64,000 nt of DNA from Bacteroidota bacterium (GTDB taxonomy: Bacteria; Bacteroidota; Bacteroidia; Flavobacteriales_D; Sanyastnellaceae), in contig NVXE01000007.1 of assembly GCA_002746975.1 (NCBI GenBank), positions 56,615-120,614 on the forward strand, written 5' to 3'. Below, piece by piece: positions 21,273 to 30,325 of this stretch; position 1 is the stretch's first letter, and every line of letters starts with the position of its first letter. Made by a program: the position numbers and the translations under genes. The notes under the pieces were generated by a model. It searched no databases. It had not been told where the DNA came from and was given only the letters and a program-made list of their open reading frames with translations.

Positions 21273-22451
21273 TCAATCTCGTTGAACTCTGCCATTACGC
21301 CAATTTGTTACCATCCTATCCCAAGTAGTTCTGTAAATAATATTTCTTTCTAACCTAAATCTATTATTATCAAGTTCGTGACTCCTTCTTCTAAACCTAA
21401 GAGTTAAACTATTAGTCGTCCCATCTTCACCATAAGTCCAGTATTCATTCCAATAATCACGCCTAATTCTAGTAGGTACTCCCATGATAATATGTACCAT
21501 CCCTCTGTCTGTTCTCCAGCCTTCTTGTAGTCCTGAAAATGCTCTGTTAGCTTCCTCTACCCTTAAGTAATATGTCTTAATTAGCTCTTTCGTTCGTTCA
21601 GGGGATTTCCCACATGCAAGCCAAAATTCATCTAGTGCTTCCTTAGGCTGAGAAGCATTATTCATCTCTGAGTATTCACTTCTTGTTGCAATGTATCTAG
21701 TTGCCTCTATTAGCTTTCTTACATCCTTAACCTCAGGGAAGTCCTTAGGTCTACTGTGTAATACCCATCTTAAATCAGATGTGAGTGAGATAAAAGATTG
21801 AGTGCCATCAATTACCGTCCACATGCTGTCAATTGTACTGTAATGTTTTGCAGTAATCGTATCTAATGGATTTCGGTATCCAGAATAAGGTGGTGCGGGC
21901 ATAGTTTTCTTCGGAACTACAGACTTTACCTCCCACTTGCTTTCATTGTCAGAAAGTATTTTAATTCTCGTCCCAATAGATGCATTCCCTCCGCTAATGG
22001 GCCAGTTTTCCTCAATATCCCAAATAAGAATTTCGGAAATATCTAATACATCTTCAACAGATGAATTCCTGTTACCATCTAAAACAGTCACCTTGAGTTT
22101 CTTACTTAATTCGTCAGAATCACGATATTTATAAGCACTTATTTCGAATTTTTTCAAAATCCATCTTGATGATGTTGTAGATAAAGTATCATTAATAATC
22201 CACTCATTTTTATTCATTTTTATATTAAGGGAAGAAGTAAAAGGTGTGTTTTCACTTTCTCTTGTATAAAGTAATTCCTTCCTGTCAAGTGTCAGATAAA
22301 CAGAAATGGAATCACCGTGTCTATAGGGTGTTATTTCTGGGTGAAGAGGAGTAGATTCATAATCATAAGGTCTTCTCGATGATGTGGATTCAACAATAAT
22401 GGATGTTGAACATGACGAAAGGGCTATTATGATTATAATGAAATATCTCAT
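21273..22451 (-). CDS. GWxTD domain lipoprotein
   Basis: A 392-residue protein. The N-terminus MRYFIIIIIALSSCSTS is a lipoprotein signal with the lipobox Cys near residue 14. The C-terminal third contains the GWxTD motif itself (EGWRTDRGMVHIIMGVPTRIRRDYWNEYW), the name-giving signature of a Bacteroidota domain of unknown function. The middle is beta-rich and unassigned. The start overlaps the rmuC stop by four bases, so translation is coupled. The cellular role is unknown. Confidence 0.85.
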   Translation of the reverse strand: MRYFIIIIIALSSCSTSIIVESTSSRRPYDYESTPLHPEITPYRHGDSISVYLTLDRKELLYTRESENTPFTSSLNIKMNKNEWIINDTLSTTSSRWILKKFEISAYKYRDSDELSKKLKVTVLDGNRNSSVEDVLDISEILIWDIEENWPISGGNASIGTRIKILSDNESKWEVKSVVPKKTMPAPPYSGYRNPLDTITAKHYSTIDSMWTVIDGTQSFISLTSDLRWVLHSRPKDFPEVKDVRKLIEATRYIATRSEYSEMNNASQPKEALDEFWLACGKSPERTKELIKTYYLRVEEANRAFSGLQEGWRTDRGMVHIIMGVPTRIRRDYWNEYWTYGEDGTTNSLTLRFRRRSHELDNNRFRLERNIIYRTTWDRMVTNWRNGRVQRD

Positions 22452-23725
22452 TGATCAGAGATGAATTTTTCGGGAATGGTTTCTTTTACATCTAACCCTA
22501 ATTTGCGTAGTTTTTCAGCTTGTCCGATAAGATTACCTCTGCCTGTTGAAAGTTTAGATACGGCATCACGATAAGCATTATCTGCCTTATTAAGGTGGTC
22601 GCCGATGGATTCCATCGATTTTGAAAAGCTAACGAACTTTTCATATAAAAGTTTTCCACGGTTAGAAATCTCAACAACATTTGTTCTTTGCTGATCTTGT
22701 CTCCAGATATAACTTACTGTTCTCAATGTTGCCAAAACCGTAGTTGTTGAAACTAATAAAACTTGTGCTGCAAGGCCTTCTTTTTGAATAGATTGAAGCT
22801 CATTTCCGGCGGCAAAAAATGCTGGTTCAATAGGCACAAACATCAACGTGTAATCCACGGACTTGTTGTAAAGAGATCCGTAATCTTTTTTCGCTAACCC
22901 TCTGATATGATTTCTCAAGCTTTGAATATGCTCTTTAAGATATGTCTCTCGATCTATATCATTATCTGCATTTACGTAGCGCTCATAGGCAGTTAAGCTG
23001 ACTTTTGAATCGATAACTAGAATTTTTTCATCGGGTAATGAGACCAAAAAATCAGGTCTATAAGTCCTTCCTTCCTCTGACTTAACAGAAGACTGTGTGG
23101 TAAAATGTAATCCTTTTTCTAGACCTACATCTTCTAGGATTCTCTCTAATTGGTATTCTCCCCAATCTCCTTGAACTTTTGAATCACCTTTAAGAGCTTT
23201 AACCAGATTTTCAGCTTGTTTATTTAATCCCATATTCATTTCTGCAAGGTCTTCGAGTTCTTTGTTAAGAGCACCTCTCCATTGCTGCTCATCTCCATAG
23301 TACTTCTCTACCTGCTTCTGAAAACCTTGGAATTGAATTCTGACGGGCTCAAGAAGTTGCTTTAACCTCTCAGCGTGAGCTCCCTCTATTTGATTTTGAG
23401 ATCTTTTCGTCGCGTCGTCTAAGACCTCTCTAGCAACCTTTTCAAGATCCTTACGTTGTCTTTCAACCTCAGACGCCCACTTTGTTTCCGCGTCTTCGCG
23501 ATATTCGTTAATGTCTTCTAATTTCTGTTCTAATCGTCCTATTTGAATTTTCAACGCTAAAATTTCATCTTCCTTATTAGAAAGTGAACTTTTTAGCTCA
23601 GTTAAATCGCCAAGGTCTCCAATGGTATTGTTTTTTATATGGTTTGGCATTAAAAACTTATAAATAAGCCAAACAATCAAGGAGCCGGCAACAATGCCAG
23701 CTGATATGAGAAATAATTCGTTCAA
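22448..23725 (-). CDS. rmuC: DNA recombination protein RmuC family
   Basis: A 425-residue protein with an N-terminal membrane anchor (about residues 4-24), a coiled coil (about 45-130) and the RmuC nuclease-like domain (PD-(D/E)XK-like fold): KVQGDWGEYQLERILEDVGLEKG, RPDFLVSLPDEKILVIDSKVSLTAYE and VDYTLMFVPIEPAFFAA. The D-x(n)-D-S-K motif is intact. RmuC limits inversions at short repeats. Translation probably starts at a TTG (23723-23725), because no ATG precedes the anchor and the next Met (residue 27) would delete it. Overlaps the GWxTD gene by four bases. Confidence 0.93.
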   Translation of the reverse strand: MNELFLISAGIVAGSLIVWLIYKFLMPNHIKNNTIGDLGDLTELKSSLSNKEDEILALKIQIGRLEQKLEDINEYREDAETKWASEVERQRKDLEKVAREVLDDATKRSQNQIEGAHAERLKQLLEPVRIQFQGFQKQVEKYYGDEQQWRGALNKELEDLAEMNMGLNKQAENLVKALKGDSKVQGDWGEYQLERILEDVGLEKGLHFTTQSSVKSEEGRTYRPDFLVSLPDEKILVIDSKVSLTAYERYVNADNDIDRETYLKEHIQSLRNHIRGLAKKDYGSLYNKSVDYTLMFVPIEPAFFAAGNELQSIQKEGLAAQVLLVSTTTVLATLRTVSYIWRQDQQRTNVVEISNRGKLLYEKFVSFSKSMESIGDHLNKADNAYRDAVSKLSTGRGNLIGQAEKLRKLGLDVKETIPEKFISDQ

Positions 23726-23832
23726 AGTATTATTTATATGTGGGGTATTCCGTGAAGGTAAACAATGATCGTAACCTTTTAGTAGTAGGTAACGTATAAA
23801 AAATTCCCTATCATTTTTTTAAATCATATGTT

Positions 23833-23955
23833 ATGAAACATTTCCTTAGAATTTCAGCAGTAGTGCTTCTTTTAGGAGCAGCATTAGTATCATGCGCACC
23901 AGCTTATACAGCATGCGGAGCGTACACTTGTGTCGATTTAGACGACTGCGAATAA
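23833..23955 (+). CDS. Very small Cys-rich lipoprotein (40 residues)
   Basis: The reading frame encodes a lysine/arginine N-terminus (MKHFLR), a hydrophobic stretch, the lipobox ALVSC with lipidated Cys at residue 21, and only 19 further residues ending DLDDCE. After processing the mature part would be 20 residues with four Cys (21, 28, 33, 39), two of them in CGAYTC. It is followed after 27 bases by a strong terminator, which supports a real monocistronic gene. No homologue or function is recognised. Confidence 0.65.
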   Translation: MKHFLRISAVVLLLGAALVSCAPAYTACGAYTCVDLDDCE

Positions 23956-23982
23956 GATATTTGTATTTCGAAGTTTAATAAA

Positions 23983-24016
23983 AAAATCCCTGTTTATCTT
24001 TTTAAACGGGGATTTT
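23983..24016. terminator. Bidirectional Rho-independent terminator
   Basis: Arms AAAATCCCTGTTTA (23983-23996) and TAAACGGGGATTTT (24003-24016) pair over 14 bases with one wobble and a 6-base loop. A- and T-tracts flank both sides, so it can serve the small lipoprotein gene on the + strand and the convergent OsmC gene on the - strand. Confidence 0.85.
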
Positions 24017-24021
24017 CGTTA

Positions 24022-24444
24022 TTATCCTTTTTGTAGATCAAATTCAAAGGTTAAATTTTGTAATACTTCGTCAGAAAGGGATTTAGCAACAGGGCATGCT
24101 CGAGCAACTCTTTCGAGGCGTTTAGCTTCATTTAAATCGCATCCAATTAGAGAAATTCGTATATGAGCTCTAATTTCAGCAACTCTTCTGGGCTTAGATG
24201 CCATTATTTTATTTACACTAGCATTCATAGAAAGTATCTCAGTATCACTTTTTGAGCATGCTATTCCGACTATCGTCATTACACATGAAACCAGTGATGT
24301 AGCTAGTAAATCCGTAGGTGAAAAGGACTCTCCTTTACCGAAATTATCGACAGGTGCGTCTGTGATTATTTCTATCCCAGATTTGACGTGAGTTGAAAAA
24401 GTTCTAAGCGGATTAGTGTATGTTAATGTGTATTGAGGTTCCAT
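24022..24444 (-). CDS. OsmC/Ohr family redox protein
   Basis: A 140-residue OsmC-fold protein from the ATG at 24444 (MEPQYTLTY); an upstream in-frame Met adds six unlikely residues. The pair of redox Cys is visible in the segments SLVSCVMTIVG and RACPVAKSLS, at the spacing seen in OsmC-type organic hydroperoxide reductases. SFSPTDLLATSLVSC is the conserved helix start. It likely detoxifies peroxides in the cytoplasm. Its start is 17 bases from the divergent gene at 24462, so the two share a promoter region. Confidence 0.88.
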   Translation of the reverse strand: MEPQYTLTYTNPLRTFSTHVKSGIEIITDAPVDNFGKGESFSPTDLLATSLVSCVMTIVGIACSKSDTEILSMNASVNKIMASKPRRVAEIRAHIRISLIGCDLNEAKRLERVARACPVAKSLSDEVLQNLTFEFDLQKG

Positions 24445-24461
24445 GCGGTAAATTTGGTGCA

Positions 24462-25271
24462 ATGCAAGCGGAAAGAAAAATAAAATTTATATCTGTAGCT
24501 ATTTATTTTATAGTCGTCTTAACGGGTAACGATTTTTTAGCCCAAACGAACACTGGTATAACCACAGGTAAGGATGCTGTGTACGGTGAAGAGGGAGTTG
24601 ATGTTCTTTTCAGTCATACTTCAGGGGTTCATATTTCAGTACATACTCAAGGAGCAGGAGTGGGGGGTAGATACGGATATTTCAAAACTGCAAAGAAGTC
24701 TAAATCAATCGCCGTAGATCTAAGGTATTTCAAGCATGAAAAAGAGGAGAAAACGGTTAATCCGGTTTATAACGATGGTTTGCCTTACATTTTCGGAAAA
24801 GTTAATAGCTTTTTAGCATTTAATATTGTTGTAGAGACAAGAAAACAACTTACACCTAAGCTTAGAAAAGGTGCCGTGCAAGTGTCTACAGTAAAGAAGT
24901 ATGGGGTTAGTTTGGGAATAGAGAAGCCCGTATATCTAGAAATAGGTTATCCTGAGATTCCATACGAATATTTAGCAACTGAGAGGTATAACCCTGAGGA
25001 ACACTTCTACAATGATATCTATGGTAGGTCACCGTGGGTGAATGGTTTGGATGAAATAAAACTTATTCCAGGCGGGAGCATCAGCTATGGTTTACTTTTT
25101 GAGTATAGTGATAAGAGATCTAAGACCAAATCAGTTGAGCTTGGTATGACTTTAGACGTCTTTATGAGGCCTATTGAGATTATGGCAGTGGAGTTTGTTG
25201 ATAGTAAAATGGTGTTTTTGAATCTATACCTAAGATTAGAGGTCGGTGCAAAGTGGACTCAAGCAAGGTGA
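24462..25271 (+). CDS. Exported protein of unknown function upstream of lipA
   Basis: A 269-residue protein starting MQAERKIKF, with a signal peptide cleaved near FLAQ (about residue 28). The rest is rich in beta-strand pattern, aromatic residues and glycines (for example GVDVLFSHTSGVHISVHTQGAGVGGRYGYFKTAKK and LYLRLEVGAKW near the end), which resembles a small outer-membrane beta-barrel or a protein bound to one. No named family was recognised. The longer frame from 24420 was rejected because it would overlap osmC. lipA starts 30 bases downstream. Confidence 0.75.
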   Translation: MQAERKIKFISVAIYFIVVLTGNDFLAQTNTGITTGKDAVYGEEGVDVLFSHTSGVHISVHTQGAGVGGRYGYFKTAKKSKSIAVDLRYFKHEKEEKTVNPVYNDGLPYIFGKVNSFLAFNIVVETRKQLTPKLRKGAVQVSTVKKYGVSLGIEKPVYLEIGYPEIPYEYLATERYNPEEHFYNDIYGRSPWVNGLDEIKLIPGGSISYGLLFEYSDKRSKTKSVELGMTLDVFMRPIEIMAVEFVDSKMVFLNLYLRLEVGAKWTQAR

Positions 25272-25301
25272 TTTTTAGTCTAAAGTCACGAACTTTGCGC
25301 T

Positions 25302-26168
25302 ATGTCAGAATTAACTACTAAAGTAAAGCGCGTTCCTAAGCCAAGTTGGTTAAGAGTAAAGCTGCCTACAGGCGAAACGTATAAAAAAGTTCGTGAGATT
25401 GTTTCTGAACATAAACTTCATACGATTTGTGAGAGTGGGCACTGTCCAAATATGGGCGAGTGTTGGGGAGAGGGGACAGCGACCTTTATGATCCTAGGTA
25501 ACATCTGTACTAGGTCTTGTGGCTTCTGTAATGTCGCTACTGGAAGACCGGAGCCGGTTGATCATTTCGAGCCTGCTAAAGTCGCTAATTCAGTGAAATT
25601 AATGAACGTAAAGCACGCCGTAATTACGTCAGTTGATAGAGACGAATTAAAAGACGGTGGAGCTGAAATTTGGGCCGAAACAGTTCGAGCTATACGTCAC
25701 CAATGTCCAGACACGACTCTTGAAACTTTGATTCCAGATTTTGCTGGAAAATGGGAAAATCTACAACTAATCATTGATGAAGCACCTGAGGTCGTAAGTC
25801 ATAATTTAGAAACAGTGCGCCGACTGACTAAAGGCGTTCGCATACAAGCAAAGTACGACCGTTCTTTGGAAGTTTTGGAAAGACTAGGGAAAGCAGGGAT
25901 AAGGACGAAAAGCGGATTAATGCTCGGTTTGGGAGAGACAAAGGAGGAGGTGATTGAAGCTATGGATGACCTTAGAAACGTAGGAGTTAACGTTCTAACT
26001 TTAGGACAATATCTACAACCTACCCCCAACCATTTGCCTGTTGCAGAATTTATTCATCCCGATCTTTTCGACGCGTATAAGTCTATTGCGTTAGAAAAAG
26101 GATTCATGTATGTTGAGAGCAGTCCTTTAGTACGCTCGTCATATCATGCAGAAAAACATGTAAAATAA
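25302..26168 (+). CDS. lipA: Lipoyl synthase
   Basis: A 288-residue radical SAM enzyme that inserts two sulfurs into octanoyl groups on lipoyl domains. The auxiliary cluster Cys triad lies in [12 protein letters not shown], the radical SAM triad in CTRSCGFC, and the essential C-terminal Ser in [31 protein letters not shown] and [17 protein letters not shown] are family blocks. The start [18 protein letters not shown] fits flavobacterial LipA. Confidence 0.98.
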   Translation: MSELTTKVKRVPKPSWLRVKLPTGETYKKVREIVSEHKLHTICESGHCPNMGECWGEGTATFMILGNICTRSCGFCNVATGRPEPVDHFEPAKVANSVKLMNVKHAVITSVDRDELKDGGAEIWAETVRAIRHQCPDTTLETLIPDFAGKWENLQLIIDEAPEVVSHNLETVRRLTKGVRIQAKYDRSLEVLERLGKAGIRTKSGLMLGLGETKEEVIEAMDDLRNVGVNVLTLGQYLQPTPNHLPVAEFIHPDLFDAYKSIALEKGFMYVESSPLVRSSYHAEKHVK

Positions 26169-26218
26169 CTCGTATTGTTGTAACTTCCGCCGGCAATTTA
26201 GATTGAAAAACAAGTTAT

Positions 26219-29200
26219 ATGGTATCAAAATATTTGACCCTTGGAGCCCTTGCGGCTATCGCGTTAGTTTGGAGCTTTACTCCAGATAGTATCTATTCTG
26301 AGTCTTTATACTCACCTCGTGAGTCTGAAAATCCAGTCTCACAAGATGCCAAAGGCGCTGCTGAAATTACCAGAATGATGTTGGGAGATGTTGAAACTGG
26401 AGAGATTAACTCTGAGGGGTTATCCCAGCTTCGCAATAAAGTTTTAAAATTCGCTTCTGCTCAGGCACGTGCTCAATCAAAGAGTACTGACTTATCGTGG
26501 GTAGAAATGGGGCCTGATAACGTAGGAGGAAGGACTAGAGCTATTGAACCTGTAAATGAAGATTTGATTTATGCAGGTGCTGTTTCTGGAGGTCTTTGGA
26601 GGTCTTTGGATGGAGCGAATACTTGGAATCAAGTAACGTCTTTTCCTAATCTAATGGTTGCATCTATAGCAGTTGCAAATAATGGAGACATTTATATAGG
26701 AACAGGATCGTTATTTGATGGCGCTGATGGAGATGGAGGTTCTGGATTTAGAGGTAGAGGAATTTGGTGGAGTAACGATAATGGCGAGACATTTAATATT
26801 GTAGAAGGTACAGATCCTGGAGAATTTTCTGGTGGAACTTGGTCAACTAATGATGTACTGAAAAAGCATCCATTAGTTGATAATAAGGTTTGGTACGGAT
26901 CAAACGCTTCATTTGGTACTATAGTAAATGGAGTAATAAACATAAACCCTGCCTCTGGAGGTCCTACAGGTGGAGTTACTGATATGGCTATTGCTCAAGA
27001 TGGTAGTTATATGCTTGTGGCGTCCTCAAATGGTCGAGTTTACAGATCTACATCCTCAGATTTTTCTAACTTTGATATAATATCTTCAGGAGGTTCAAAT
27101 ACGGGTAATTTACCACAAAGTGGGATAGGTCGTGTTAGAATTGCTATTTCTCAAGATGATTCTAACCATGCATTTGCTCTTTATTCAACTTCAGGGGGAC
27201 TGTTTTACGGGCTTTACCATTCTGATGGAGCGGCTGAAATGGGTTCCTGGAGTGTGTGCTGGCCTGGCGGAATAGATACCTCAACTCCTCTTCCGAGGAA
27301 TCAGGGGTATTATGACCTTGCTTTAGGGATTAAAAAAGGACAACCAGACTTAGCTTATGTAGGTGGAATTTCATTATGGCGTTCAGGACCGAATCAGCAA
27401 GCTGAACCTGCTGCCGCTGCTTTTGATATTGCAGGATTTCCATTTGGAGTACACGCAGATGTTCATGAAATTGTGTTTACAGAAGCAGGCACAATGTTCG
27501 TATGTACTGATGGTGGAATATATAAGAGTACAGATGGTGGAGTTTCATATACAGAGAGTAATTTTAAATATAATGTCACACAATTTTATGGCATTGCTCA
27601 TAGTGCAGGGTCTGCTGTGCTTGGTGGTACTCAGGATAATGGTTCTTTGTTTATACCTACGGGGGATTATTTTTTAAGCAATCAAAATGCATTGGAAGTT
27701 CAAGGTGGTGATGGGTTTGATTGTGCTATTAGTCAAGTAACAGAATCCCCGGATAATCATTTTGCTTGGTTTGCGGCTTATCAAAATGGTGGGCTTGTTA
27801 GAGGAACCATTTCTCCGGGAGAGATGATTAACTCAGGTCCATTTTATGACGCACCGATGATAGATTTGATAGATGACAATGGTGACTTGGGGCAGTTCTA
27901 TACTTGTTTACGTCTATATGAAGATACTGAGGATGAGGACTCTAAACAGGAGGTTATTCTTGTAAACCCGTACGGAGAAACGGTTACAGACAGTACATTT
28001 ACTTTAGCTACGAATAGCCAAAACCTTCCTTTTGAATATACTCTTGCAAGTGGAGAGGAATTAATGTACTATGATCAAATTATACGACCTGAGCTCCTTC
28101 TTGCTGAGGCTTTAACTGAGGACACAAATTATTTTTGGTTAGATCCACAAGTTGTAATTGAGCAGTTTATTTGTGTAGATGATACTCTTAGTATTGACAC
28201 AATAGAGGTGATTGTTGAAATAATCCCAAATCTACTTGATACAATTATTATTGTAAATGATGTTTCATACGAAGTCACATTGGATTTAGGAAATGATACA
28301 ATATATGGTGATGAGATTCAGTTTAACATTGTTGAAAATTGTGACACAATGTTTTTACATTTAGCTGATACTATTTACGATCAGCCAGGAAGGTTGAAAA
28401 TTCACGATCCATACACTTCGATGCTTACTATAGGATTTAGAGGTAATGAAGGTATTTGGATGACTAGAGAAGCTCTTAACTTTAATACTCAGCCTAAGTG
28501 GATGCGCTTGGGACCTGCTCCTGGAGGATTTTCAGGAACTAAGGCTATCGAATATGTTGTTAATGATGACGTTTATGCTGGTGACGTTATGTTCGTAAGT
28601 GGATGGAATGCAACTCTGTATCGTTTCTCTGGTTTGAAGAATGTATATTCTCAGGCGGATGTTGAAGGTAATGTAGTTGTTGACCAACTTATTTCTTCTG
28701 CCGGAAGTGCAATCACAGGGATAAGTGTAGACCCGAATAATGCAAACCACGTTGTTATTTCAGTAGGAGGCTATGGGGCTATCGGAGCAGGTAAAGTTCG
28801 TGAATCTTGGGATGCTCTATCAGAATCTCCAACTTTCTCAAATATTTGGACTGCACCGGGGCTAAATAGTATGCCTATTTACGATGTGTTAATTGATTTC
28901 CAAGATGCATCAGGAGCTACGATTATTGTAGGAACTGAGTATGGAGCCTTCATAACAGATAATGGTGGTTCTGATTGGACTATTGCTAACTTGGGAATGG
29001 CTACAACAGCTGAAGGGCTTACAGCACCTGTATTTGACCTTAAGCAGCAATGGCGTTCTGAGACTATGTGGAGCTTTCCAACTAACACAGGAGCTATTTA
29101 TTCAGGAACTCACGGTCGTGGGATATTCAGATCAGATAGTTTCTTAGGAGCCGAAGAGGTTGCTGTTGAAGTAAATACAACACCGGATAATCTTCTTATC

Positions 29201-29437
29201 TACCCTAATCCTGTTACTTCATCTTCTCTTCAAGTTAGTACTTATGGATTTAGCGGATCAGTATCTCTTGATATTTATGATCTTCAGGGAAGGATGGTTT
29301 ATTCTGAAGTAATAGCAAATGCTCAAGGAAGTGATAGAGCTATTGTGGACGTAAGCAATTTGGACAATGGTACGTATGTGGTACGTATGTCAAGCTCGGT
29401 TAAAACTCTTGCTTCTAAGCTTGTTATTCGTAGATAG
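26219..29437 (+). CDS. Secreted VPS10/BNR beta-propeller protein with T9SS sorting domain
   Basis: A 1072-residue protein with an N-terminal signal/anchor segment (about residues 4-20). Repeated BNR/Asp-box style motifs follow, as in SGGLWRSLDGANTW, RGIWWSNDNGETF, GGIYKSTDGGVSY and GAFITDNGGSDW, which build a sortilin/VPS10-like propeller. The segment GPDNVGGRTRAIEPV is also found, in variant form, in the propeller at 50187-52679. An Asp/Ile-rich stretch of about 100 residues near residues 630-730 interrupts the propeller. Residues from IYPNPVTSSSLQ to the end form a T9SS type A sorting domain. Surface or extracellular; ligand unknown. Confidence 0.88.
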   Translation: MVSKYLTLGALAAIALVWSFTPDSIYSESLYSPRESENPVSQDAKGAAEITRMMLGDVETGEINSEGLSQLRNKVLKFASAQARAQSKSTDLSWVEMGPDNVGGRTRAIEPVNEDLIYAGAVSGGLWRSLDGANTWNQVTSFPNLMVASIAVANNGDIYIGTGSLFDGADGDGGSGFRGRGIWWSNDNGETFNIVEGTDPGEFSGGTWSTNDVLKKHPLVDNKVWYGSNASFGTIVNGVININPASGGPTGGVTDMAIAQDGSYMLVASSNGRVYRSTSSDFSNFDIISSGGSNTGNLPQSGIGRVRIAISQDDSNHAFALYSTSGGLFYGLYHSDGAAEMGSWSVCWPGGIDTSTPLPRNQGYYDLALGIKKGQPDLAYVGGISLWRSGPNQQAEPAAAAFDIAGFPFGVHADVHEIVFTEAGTMFVCTDGGIYKSTDGGVSYTESNFKYNVTQFYGIAHSAGSAVLGGTQDNGSLFIPTGDYFLSNQNALEVQGGDGFDCAISQVTESPDNHFAWFAAYQNGGLVRGTISPGEMINSGPFYDAPMIDLIDDNGDLGQFYTCLRLYEDTEDEDSKQEVILVNPYGETVTDSTFTLATNSQNLPFEYTLASGEELMYYDQIIRPELLLAEALTEDTNYFWLDPQVVIEQFICVDDTLSIDTIEVIVEIIPNLLDTIIIVNDVSYEVTLDLGNDTIYGDEIQFNIVENCDTMFLHLADTIYDQPGRLKIHDPYTSMLTIGFRGNEGIWMTREALNFNTQPKWMRLGPAPGGFSGTKAIEYVVNDDVYAGDVMFVSGWNATLYRFSGLKNVYSQADVEGNVVVDQLISSAGSAITGISVDPNNANHVVISVGGYGAIGAGKVRESWDALSESPTFSNIWTAPGLNSMPIYDVLIDFQDASGATIIVGTEYGAFITDNGGSDWTIANLGMATTAEGLTAPVFDLKQQWRSETMWSFPTNTGAIYSGTHGRGIFRSDSFLGAEEVAVEVNTTPDNLLIYPNPVTSSSLQVSTYGFSGSVSLDIYDLQGRMVYSEVIANAQGSDRAIVDVSNLDNGTYVVRMSSSVKTLASKLVIRR

Positions 29438-29485
29438 AAATCTATATTTCGAATTTTACGATAATAAACGAAACGATATTTAATA

Positions 29486-29520
29486 AAAAGGGAGGACCAA
29501 TGTCGGTCCTCCCTTTTTTT
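29486..29520 (+). terminator. Strong Rho-independent terminator
   Basis: Arms AAAAGGGAGGACC (29486-29498) and GGTCCTCCCTTTT (29505-29517) pair perfectly around a 6-base loop and end in a T-tract. It lies between the convergent propeller gene and lpxH; with A-runs on the left it can work on both strands. Confidence 0.92.
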
Positions 29521-29548
29521 AAGTAAACTGTTCGAACGTTTTTTCCTT

Positions 29549-30325
29549 CTACCCTTTTAATAGAGTGAGTTTTCCGTCAATTAACTTTGCAGAACTGAAG
29601 TGTGTAATCCAGTCTCCAGTATTAATATATCGCGATGCGGTATTTTGGGACTCGAGCTTAGTAAGTTCAAGATCTAAAGGAATGTGTCGATGACCGAATA
29701 TGAAGCAATTAATAGATGGATCTATCGATAATCTATCTTGACAATATTTAAAAAGATTCTCGTTCGAGGAAGAAATAAATTCTCCTCCACTTTTCCCACC
29801 TGCTGCACGAGAGTTGCGAGAAAGTCGATTTGCTAAACGTATTCCTAGGTCGGGGTGAAGACAGTGAAATATAAATTGAGGAATCTTACTCTGATAAAAC
29901 TTTTTCGTGACTTTGTATCCGATTTCGCCAGGGCCTAAGCCATCACCATGACCGATTAAGCATTTAAGACCGTCCCATTCTTTTATAATGGGCGTTCTAT
30001 GGAGCGTAACCCCGAGTTCGGACTCTAGATATCCAAACGACCATAGGTCATGATTTCCTACGTGATAGTGAACTGGAATCCCGAGATCGGTGATTTTCGC
30101 AATGGTTCCGAGTAGTCGTACGCCACCTTTAGGAATTACGTGAGAATATTCGAACCAGAAATCGAAAAGATCCCCCAGTAGATGTATTTCCGTAGCTCCC
30201 TCGAGAACAGCATTATCTAGCCATGCTACAAACTTCAACTCGCGCTTGCGGCTGTTAGATAAATCGGGTACACCTAGATGAAGGTCCGAAGCAAAATAAA
30301 TTTTGTGACTTAATTCAGAATTCAA
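29549..30325 (-). CDS. lpxH: UDP-2,3-diacylglucosamine hydrolase (LpxH-type)
   Basis: A 258-residue metallophosphoesterase of lipid A synthesis (forms lipid X at the inner membrane). The metal-binding motifs are clear: IYFASDLHLG, HLLGDLFDFW, HVGNHD, CLIGHGDGLG and FIFGHRHIPLDLEL. Genes for lipid A enzymes in the same operon (lpxK upstream) support the role. The start overlaps the stop of the preceding thioredoxin gene by four bases. Confidence 0.93.
   Translation of the reverse strand: MNSELSHKIYFASDLHLGVPDLSNSRKRELKFVAWLDNAVLEGATEIHLLGDLFDFWFEYSHVIPKGGVRLLGTIAKITDLGIPVHYHVGNHDLWSFGYLESELGVTLHRTPIIKEWDGLKCLIGHGDGLGPGEIGYKVTKKFYQSKIPQFIFHCLHPDLGIRLANRLSRNSRAAGGKSGGEFISSSNENLFKYCQDRLSIDPSINCFIFGHRHIPLDLELTKLESQNTASRYINTGDWITHFSSAKLIDGKLTLLKG

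Noticed and set aside
25275-25300. Promoter-like GAACTTTG before lipA
   Set aside because: It deviates from TAnnTTTG at the first base and has no -33 partner; too weak to list.
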